Below are positions 59,071-64,000 of a DNA stretch of 64,000 nt, one piece after another. The stretch spans positions 1 through 64,000 of the forward strand of contig NZ_LQIT01000025.1 in assembly GCF_001499965.1 (NCBI RefSeq). Direction: 5' to 3'. This stretch comes from Mycobacterium sp. GA-2829. Its GTDB lineage: Bacteria > Actinomycetota > Actinomycetes > Mycobacteriales > Mycobacteriaceae. The translations under genes and the position numbers were made by a program. Position 1 is the first letter of the stretch, and every line of letters begins with the position of its first letter. The notes beneath the pieces were generated by a model. It was not told the origin of the DNA and searched no databases. It saw only the letters and a list, made by a program, of their open reading frames with translations.

Positions 59071-59217
59071 GTGACCGTACAAGAAAGATTTCGGCAGCTC
59101 GTCCAAAGCCAGACCGCACGGTCGATCGCCAAATGCATCGCTTTGTGCGCGGTGGGTCGTGTCACTAGTGGGCGCCGCTCAGGCAAGGCCAGCGAGGGAA
59201 AGTCCTGCTGCGGCTGA
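59071..59217 (+). CDS. 48-aa Cys-containing peptide behind a copper box
   Basis: GTG 59,071 preceded by GGAAGG at a long spacing. The peptide starts VTVQERFRQLVQSQTARSIA, includes 'KCIALCAVGRVTSGRRSGKA' and ends SEGKSCCG: four cysteines in 48 residues. I do not recognise it. It is not the metallothionein MymT by sequence, but MymT genes are likewise small and RicR-controlled. It is followed within 80 bp by the 3' end of a converging hydrolase gene. A short copper-binding or helper peptide is the inference. Confidence 0.5.
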   Translation: MTVQERFRQLVQSQTARSIAKCIALCAVGRVTSGRRSGKASEGKSCCG

Positions 59218-59295
59218 CAGCACCGCGACAGGCTGCCCCCGAGCGGCTTGCCGCCGGAGCGTCAGGCCCCTCACTGCTGCCGCCGTCCTTCGTGC

Positions 59296-60117
59296 CTAGT
59301 CTTCATGGACCCGAGTGTCCCGGTCCGATGTTCTGCGAAGGAAGTTCTCGATCGCCGGGCCGAAAGCGTGTGCCATGTCCTCAGCGTCGACGAATTGGCG
59401 GGACATCGAAACTTCGGCGAGGACCCCTCGTGGAAGGACATCGGCGAGGCTGTGGGCCAAGCACTCGGGGTGACGGATGTCGTCGCCGGCGATGACGAGC
59501 GTCGCAGTGTCGATGCGCCGGAGGTCCTCGACCGTTGCAAAGGCGCGGTCATGACCGATTGACGCCGCGGCCGCCGCACTGTGGGCGTCAGCGCGCGGAA
59601 TAGCCTCAGCGACCAGGTTGGCGATCAGCGGCTGAAGATCAGGAATGAACAATTCCCAGGCGGCCTGCAGACCGCGGGAACGGGCACGCTCGGCGAAACG
59701 ATCCATCAGATCGGTGTCTGCGGCTTTGTCCGCATCGTCCTCTATCGCTTCAGCACTGATGACCACCGCCGACCGGGCGATACGGGGGTGCTGGAGGCAC
59801 GTCCGCAAAACGATGGTGCCGCCCAATCCGGCGCCGACAAGGTGGGCGCAGGTGTCATCGAGCGCGTGAACGATCGCAATGACGTCGCTGACGTACTGAT
59901 CCCATCGGTGCAACGTCGGGTCGGGACAACGGGATGCTCCGTACCCTCGAATGTCGGGCAACGCAACGCGATACCGGCCAGCGAGCCGGTCAGCAAGCGG
60001 TCGCATGCTGTAGTGATCCGGACCCCCACCATGAAGCATGACGATCAGTTCGCCGCGGCCGACGACCTCCCCCATGAGGGGCCAGCCATCATCTCCGACG
60101 TGCAACGCGCGCACCAC
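59296..60117 (-). CDS. alpha/beta hydrolase
   Basis: 273 aa from GTG 60,117, chosen because GGGAGGG lies nine bases upstream; the longer frame to 60,321 would cross both copper boxes and the copZ start. Fold motifs: 'GELIVMLHGGGPDHYSMRPL', 'VALPDIRGYGASRCPDPTLH', 'AHLVGAGLGGTIVLRTCLQH' (nucleophile elbow reads GAGLGG, with Ala where Ser is usual) and 'DTATLVIAGDDIRHPECLAH'. The missing serine makes hydrolase activity doubtful. It is divergent from copZ. Confidence 0.82.
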   Translation of the reverse strand: MVRALHVGDDGWPLMGEVVGRGELIVMLHGGGPDHYSMRPLADRLAGRYRVALPDIRGYGASRCPDPTLHRWDQYVSDVIAIVHALDDTCAHLVGAGLGGTIVLRTCLQHPRIARSAVVISAEAIEDDADKAADTDLMDRFAERARSRGLQAAWELFIPDLQPLIANLVAEAIPRADAHSAAAAASIGHDRAFATVEDLRRIDTATLVIAGDDIRHPECLAHSLADVLPRGVLAEVSMSRQFVDAEDMAHAFGPAIENFLRRTSDRDTRVHED

Positions 60118-60200
60118 CAACTGATCCCTCCCGTCGTTCCGGGATAGCGCTACGCGCGTCGACACCACACCAATAACCCCGGAAAGTAACCCTTGAAGCA

Positions 60201-60215
60201 TACCCCCAAGGGGTA
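60201..60215. promoter_or_regulatory. RicR/CsoR-type copper box 1 before copZ
   Basis: TACCCCCAAGGGGTA, an exact TACCC-N5-GGGTA, set in the longer palindrome ATACCCC-N3-GGGGTAT, 62 bp before copZ. Confidence 0.8.
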
Positions 60216-60231
60216 TATGCTCTCTTACGCA

Positions 60232-60246
60232 TACCCGGTAGGGGTA
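60232..60246. promoter_or_regulatory. RicR/CsoR-type copper box 2 before copZ
   Basis: TACCCGGTAGGGGTA, the second exact box, 31 bp after the first (three helical turns) and 31 bp before the copZ start. Tandem boxes suggest tight repression in the absence of copper. Confidence 0.78.
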
Positions 60247-60276
60247 TCGACACCCGTCGAGGATAGGAGATCGGTG

Positions 60277-60489
60277 ATGAGCACGAGCACGTACGCCGTC
60301 ACAGGGATGACTTGCGGACATTGCGAGCTCTCGGTGCGCGAAGAGGTCAGCGAGGTCGCCGGAGTTGAAGACGTCGAAGTTAGCGCCAAAACCGGCACCC
60401 TGATCGTGACGTCGAGCCGTCCCGTCGACGACGCGCAGATCCTCAACGCCGTCGACGAGGCCGGCTACTCGGCGGTGCGTGTCGCATGA
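60277..60489 (+). CDS. copZ: CopZ-like copper chaperone (HMA domain)
   Basis: 70 aa from ATG 60,277 with AGGAG upstream. The HMA metal-binding loop is 'YAVTGMTCGHCELSVREEVS' (CxxC), followed by 'GVEDVEVSAKTGTLIVTSSR' and 'AVDEAGYSAVRVA'. It binds Cu(I) and delivers it to CopA. First gene of a three-gene operon under two copper boxes; its stop overlaps the next ATG by 4 bp. Confidence 0.93.
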   Translation: MSTSTYAVTGMTCGHCELSVREEVSEVAGVEDVEVSAKTGTLIVTSSRPVDDAQILNAVDEAGYSAVRVA

Positions 60490-61457
60490 ACGCCGCGGGA
60501 CGATTGACAGCGTTTGGCGCCGGACTGGCAGTGGCGTTCACGGCTGCATACGTCACCGCCGCAGCGGTCGTCCCTGATACCGCGGCGACATCTCCGCAGG
60601 CCCAAACTTCCGATGCTGCAGCGGAAAACAGCGCGCCGCCGACCGAGCAGGCGTCATCAGCCGTTCCCTTCGCCGACCCGCCGGGGTTGTCGTTGGCCGA
60701 AGACGGATACGTCCTGAGCCCGGTGCGGTCCCCCAGCGCACCCAACGATCGGGGAACGATGAGCTTCACCATCGTCGACCCGGGCGGCACGCCGCTGCTG
60801 GACTACGCGACCGTGCACGACAAGCAACTGCACCTCATCGTGGTCCGTTCCGACGGCCAGCACTTCGCCCATGTACACCCAAGGCTGGACGCGGCCACCG
60901 GCACGTGGTCAACGCCGTGGACGTGGAACGCCGCCGGCACCTACCGCGTGTTCGCCGACTTCCAACCCGCAGGGGCGGGCAGCGCCAAACTCACCCTCAC
61001 CCGAACCGTGCAGGTGGCCGGCGCGTTCGTCCCGGCGGTGGCGAGTGCCACACGCACCGTGGATGACATCGCCGGATACACCGTGAAACTGGACGGTGCA
61101 CTCACCGCGGGCGTCTCCCACGAACTCACCGCGACAGTCACGCGCGACGGCCGGCCGGTGACGACCTTGCAGCCCTACCTGGGGGCTTACGGCCATCTCG
61201 TCGCCTTGCGTGAGGGAGATCTGGCGTATCTACATGTGCACCCTGAGGGGGCCGAGCCGGTACCGGGCGGCACCGGTGGGCCTGCGGTGTCGTTCGCGGC
61301 AACCGCACCCACTGCCGGGCGCTACCTGCTCTACCTCGACTTCAAAGTCCAGGACACCGTGCACACCGCCAGCTTCGTCGTCGACGCCGCACCCGGTGGC
61401 ACCAACGAGCCCGCGCCAGAGCCATCGCGTGACGCCGGCCATGCCGGCGGGCACTGA
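60486..61457 (+). CDS. secreted copper-operon protein between copZ and copA
   Basis: 323 aa. N-terminal signal-type helix 'LTAFGAGLAVAFTAAYVTAA', an Ala/Pro-rich spacer, then two similar beta-rich halves. Each carries a histidine cluster: 'HDKQLHLIVVRSDGQHFAHV' followed by HPRLD, and 'YLGAYGHLVALREGDLAYLH' followed by VHPEG. The C-terminus 'DAGHAGGH' is also His-rich. The repeated HxHVHP pattern suits extracytoplasmic copper binding. The family is common beside actinobacterial copA, but its role is not established. It overlaps copZ by 4 bp. Confidence 0.82.
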   Translation: MNAAGRLTAFGAGLAVAFTAAYVTAAAVVPDTAATSPQAQTSDAAAENSAPPTEQASSAVPFADPPGLSLAEDGYVLSPVRSPSAPNDRGTMSFTIVDPGGTPLLDYATVHDKQLHLIVVRSDGQHFAHVHPRLDAATGTWSTPWTWNAAGTYRVFADFQPAGAGSAKLTLTRTVQVAGAFVPAVASATRTVDDIAGYTVKLDGALTAGVSHELTATVTRDGRPVTTLQPYLGAYGHLVALREGDLAYLHVHPEGAEPVPGGTGGPAVSFAATAPTAGRYLLYLDFKVQDTVHTASFVVDAAPGGTNEPAPEPSRDAGHAGGH

Positions 61458-61497
61458 GCTATCCCGTCCGAATCAGAAACTGAAAGGCAGTGGCTCC

Positions 61498-63783
61498 ATG
61501 ACGACATCGACACCGGTGTCTGGCCCGAGTGTGGAACTCCGCATCGGGGGAATGACCTGCGCCTCCTGCGCCAACCGCATCGAGCGCAAGCTCAACAAGC
61601 TCGACGGCGTGGCCGCGACAGTCAATTACGCGACGGAAAAGGCCACCGTCACGGTGCCTGACGGATACGATCCGGCGCTGCTGATCGCCGAGGTGGAGAA
61701 GACGGGCTACACCGCCGCGCTCCCGACACCGCGCACGCCGATGCCCTCCGACGCATCCGGTGACACCCCGCACGCCGCGGACACCGCCGACCCCGAACTG
61801 GCCTCGCTGCGGCACCGCCTGAGGGCCTCGGCCGTCCTGACGGTGCCGGTCGTCGCGATGGCGATGATCCCGGCGCTGCAGTTCACGTACTGGCAGTGGG
61901 CGTCGCTCACGCTGGCGGCCCCCGTCGTCGTGTGGGCAGCATGGCCATTCCACCGGGCCGCCTGGGCCAACCTGCGACACGGCACCGCGACCATGGATAC
62001 GCTCATTTCGCTGGGCACCGTCTCTGCGTTCCTGTGGTCGCTGTATGCGCTGTTTCTGGGCAGCGCCGGCACGCCGGGTATGAAGCATCCCTTCGCGTTC
62101 ACCCTGGCACCGTCGCATGGCGCCGCCAACATCTACCTCGAAGTCGCCGCCGGCGTAACCACGTTCATCCTGGCCGGACGCTACTTCGAGAAGCGGTCCA
62201 AACGGCAGGCCGGAGCGGCACTACGAGCCCTACTCGACCTAGGCGCCAAAGACGTATCCGTCCTGCGCGACGGGACGGAAACCAAGATCGCCATCGAAGA
62301 ACTCGTGGTTGGCGACGAGTTCATAGTCCGTCCGGGGGAGAAGATCGCCACCGACGGCGTGGTGGTGTCCGGTTCCTCGGCTGTCGACGCCTCGATGCTG
62401 ACCGGCGAAGCGGTACCCGTGGAAGTCGCTACCGGCGACACCGTGGTCGGTGCCACCGTCAACGCCGGCGGCCGGCTGGTGGTGCAGGCCACTCGCGTCG
62501 GCTCGGACACCCAGCTCGCGCAGATGGCCCAGCTGGTCGAACGCGCCCAAACCGGCAAGGCCGAAGTTCAACGCCTGGCCGATCGCATTTCCGGCGTCTT
62601 CGTACCGATCGTCATCGCTATCGCCGTGATCACCCTCGGCGCCTGGCTGGGCGCGGGATTCTCAGTCGCCGCCGCGTTCACCGCAGCGGTCGCGGTCCTC
62701 GTCATCGCCTGCCCCTGCGCCCTCGGGCTGGCCACGCCCACCGCCCTGCTGGTGGGCACCGGCCGCGGCGCACAAATCGGCGTGCTGATCAAAGGTCCCG
62801 AGGTGCTCGAATCCACCCGCAAGGTCGACACCGTGGTGCTGGACAAGACCGGAACCGTCACCACCGGCAAAATGACGCTGGTCGATGTCATTACAGCGCC
62901 GGAAACCGAACGCGCGGAGCTGCTTCGACTGGCCGGCGCCCTGGAGAACGCCTCCGAGCACCCCATCGCCCAAGCCGTCGCCGCCGCGGCGGCCGAGGAA
63001 CTCCACGCCTTGCCCGTTCCGGAGGACTTCGCGAATGTCGAAGGTAAAGGCGTCCACGGCGTCGTGGATGGACACGCCGTCATCGTCGGGCGCGAATCAC
63101 TGCTGGCCGACTGGGCGCAACACCTCAGCCCGGATCTGTCCCACGCCAAGGCCCGCGCGCAAGCCCAGGGAAAGACCGTGGTAGCGGTCGGGTGGGACGG
63201 GCAGGCGCGCGGTGTACTCGTCATCGCTGACACCGTGAAACCGACAAGCGCACAGGCAATCTCGCAGATGCGTGACATCGGGCTGACCCCCGTGTTGCTC
63301 ACCGGCGACAACGAAGCCGTCGCTCGACAGATCGCCGCCGAAGTCGGCATCGACGACGTCATCGCCGAAGTCATGCCCGAAGGCAAGGTTGACGTCATCG
63401 CACGCCTCCAAGCCGAAGGCAAGACGGTCGCCATGATCGGCGACGGAGTCAACGACGCGCCCGCCCTCGCCCAAGCCGACCTCGGTCTGGCGATGGGCAC
63501 CGGCACCGACGTCGCCATCGAGGCCTCCGACATCACCCTGGTGCGCGGTGACCTGCGCAGCGCCGTTGACGCGATCAGGCTGTCCCGCGAAACACTGTCG
63601 ACGATCAAAACCAACCTGTTCTGGGCGTTCGCCTACAACGTCGCAGCGATCCCCGTCGCAGCACTGGGCATGCTCAATCCGATGCTGGCCGGAGCCGCAA
63701 TGGCATTCTCCAGCGTCTTCGTGGTGGGCAACAGCCTGCGCCTGCGCCGCTTCAAAACCACTTCCGCCGACACCACCAGTTAA
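61498..63783 (+). CDS. copA: CopA-type Cu(I)-exporting P1B-ATPase
   Basis: 761 aa from ATG 61,498; an upstream open frame to 61,210 is a shadow of the previous gene. N-terminal HMA domain 'RIGGMTCASCANRIERKLNK', eight membrane helices, the Cu(I) site 'VIACPCALGLATPTALLVGT', phosphorylation motif 'VVLDKTGTVTTGKMTL', P1B histidine in 'LENASEHPIAQAV', hinge 'MIGDGVNDAPALAQADLGLA', and 'WAFAYNVAAIPVAALGMLNP' in helix 7. It pumps Cu(I) out of the cell. It is the third gene of the copper-box operon. Confidence 0.96.
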   Translation: MTTSTPVSGPSVELRIGGMTCASCANRIERKLNKLDGVAATVNYATEKATVTVPDGYDPALLIAEVEKTGYTAALPTPRTPMPSDASGDTPHAADTADPELASLRHRLRASAVLTVPVVAMAMIPALQFTYWQWASLTLAAPVVVWAAWPFHRAAWANLRHGTATMDTLISLGTVSAFLWSLYALFLGSAGTPGMKHPFAFTLAPSHGAANIYLEVAAGVTTFILAGRYFEKRSKRQAGAALRALLDLGAKDVSVLRDGTETKIAIEELVVGDEFIVRPGEKIATDGVVVSGSSAVDASMLTGEAVPVEVATGDTVVGATVNAGGRLVVQATRVGSDTQLAQMAQLVERAQTGKAEVQRLADRISGVFVPIVIAIAVITLGAWLGAGFSVAAAFTAAVAVLVIACPCALGLATPTALLVGTGRGAQIGVLIKGPEVLESTRKVDTVVLDKTGTVTTGKMTLVDVITAPETERAELLRLAGALENASEHPIAQAVAAAAAEELHALPVPEDFANVEGKGVHGVVDGHAVIVGRESLLADWAQHLSPDLSHAKARAQAQGKTVVAVGWDGQARGVLVIADTVKPTSAQAISQMRDIGLTPVLLTGDNEAVARQIAAEVGIDDVIAEVMPEGKVDVIARLQAEGKTVAMIGDGVNDAPALAQADLGLAMGTGTDVAIEASDITLVRGDLRSAVDAIRLSRETLSTIKTNLFWAFAYNVAAIPVAALGMLNPMLAGAAMAFSSVFVVGNSLRLRRFKTTSADTTS

Positions 63784-63809
63784 ATCACCGCCACCTGTGA
63801 GGAGAACCC

Positions 63810-64000
63810 ATGTCCGAGAATCAGAACCGCACGTCAGCCTGCTGCTGCAGCGGCGCAGCCGACAAAATCGATACCTCACCCATCGACCCTACGGCGAGGA
63901 ACCTGCTTCACCTCGGATCGCAGAACGAGACCACCTGCCCCGTGATGCCCGGCACTCCGGTGAACAAGACGATCGCCGAAGCAGCGGGACTATTCCGTGA
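63810..64000 (+). CDS. YHS-domain metal-related protein, partial at window edge
   Basis: The frame runs from ATG 63,810 (GGAG six bases upstream) to the window end: 63 residues. It starts MSENQNRTSACCCSGAADKI, with a CCC cluster, and continues 'SQNETTCPVMPGTPVNKTIA' followed by EAAGLFR, the front of a YHS domain whose second cysteine pair would lie outside the window. YHS proteins bind Cu or other metals. It is 26 bp behind copA, so it is likely the fourth gene of the operon. Confidence 0.8.
   Translation, partial: MSENQNRTSACCCSGAADKIDTSPIDPTARNLLHLGSQNETTCPVMPGTPVNKTIAEAAGLFR

Noticed and set aside
61896..63047. Plus-strand open frame inside copA
   Set aside because: Out-of-frame shadow of the CopA core, whose motifs are complete in the other frame.
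1..64000. CRISPR arrays, rRNA operons or an intact tRNA
   Set aside because: No regularly spaced repeats, no rRNA-like stretch and no full cloverleaf were seen; only the truncated tRNA-like segment at 17,050.

Overview
The window reads as the chromosome of a mycobacterium, most likely a fast-growing Mycolicibacterium-type species. Base composition is high-GC, and the gene families are typical of mycobacteria: a 13E12/DUF222 HNH protein, an MmpL transporter, a KstR-like TetR repressor, RipA/RipB-type NlpC/P60 hydrolases, an lpqS-cysK2-MFS copper operon, DUF6188 and F420-type LLM oxidoreductases. The species call is inference from families; no rRNA is present.

Layout. (1) 1-16,964 looks like core-type chromosome. 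It holds a partial DUF222 gene, prpE-like acyl-CoA synthetase, the complete kdp potassium locus on the minus strand (an extra 27-aa membrane peptide, kdpF, kdpA, kdpB, kdpC, kdpD, kdpE, nearly all overlapping), a LysA-like protein, ridA, an acyl-CoA ligase plus MFS permease with a divergent TetR gene, and a second MFS gene. (2) 17,050-23,100 is a small lower-GC accessory segment that begins in a truncated tRNA-Leu(UAA)-like sequence. It carries a Gabija-type defence pair: gajB (UvrD-like helicase) and gajA (OLD nuclease). gajA is split by a 1,248-bp IS407-group IS3 element with a 4-bp target duplication. A decayed gene follows. (3) 23,146-35,397 holds an MmpL transporter and a lipid or xenobiotic catabolic neighbourhood: P450, LLM oxidoreductase, hotdog thioesterases, alpha/beta hydrolase, PF10118 protein and four TetR regulators, several with clear palindromic operators. 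(4) 35,747-40,496 is a mobile cassette: a zinc-ribbon degenerate recombinase, an XRE regulator and an active-looking tyrosine recombinase in one overlapping operon, then a chain of small accessory genes. (5) 41,008-64,000 is a metal (copper) and cell-wall stress region. It contains three NlpC/P60 endopeptidases, an L,D-transpeptidase, a DUF305 lipoprotein, a CopRS-like two-component system, a BlaI/M56 pair, lpqS-cysK2-MFS, a pseudo-receiver regulator, and copZ-secreted protein-copA-YHS protein.

How the parts may work together. Three separate regulatory motifs can be read in region 5. (a) A TACGTA-N5-TACGTA element lies upstream of six transcription units between 40.9 and 55.1 kb, including the ripA-like/blaI divergent promoter, lpqS, the ripB-like gene and a pseudo-receiver regulator; the best copy is a 39-bp near-perfect palindrome. 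(b) TCTTCA-type direct repeats with 11-bp spacing precede the DUF305 gene, the two-component operon and the L,D-transpeptidase gene. (c) Three exact TACCC-N5-GGGTA (RicR/CsoR-type) boxes precede a 48-aa Cys-containing ORF and the copZ-copA operon. The most interesting proposal is that peptidoglycan remodelling and copper handling form one local regulon under a BlaI-like repressor or a phosphorylation-independent OmpR-type regulator.
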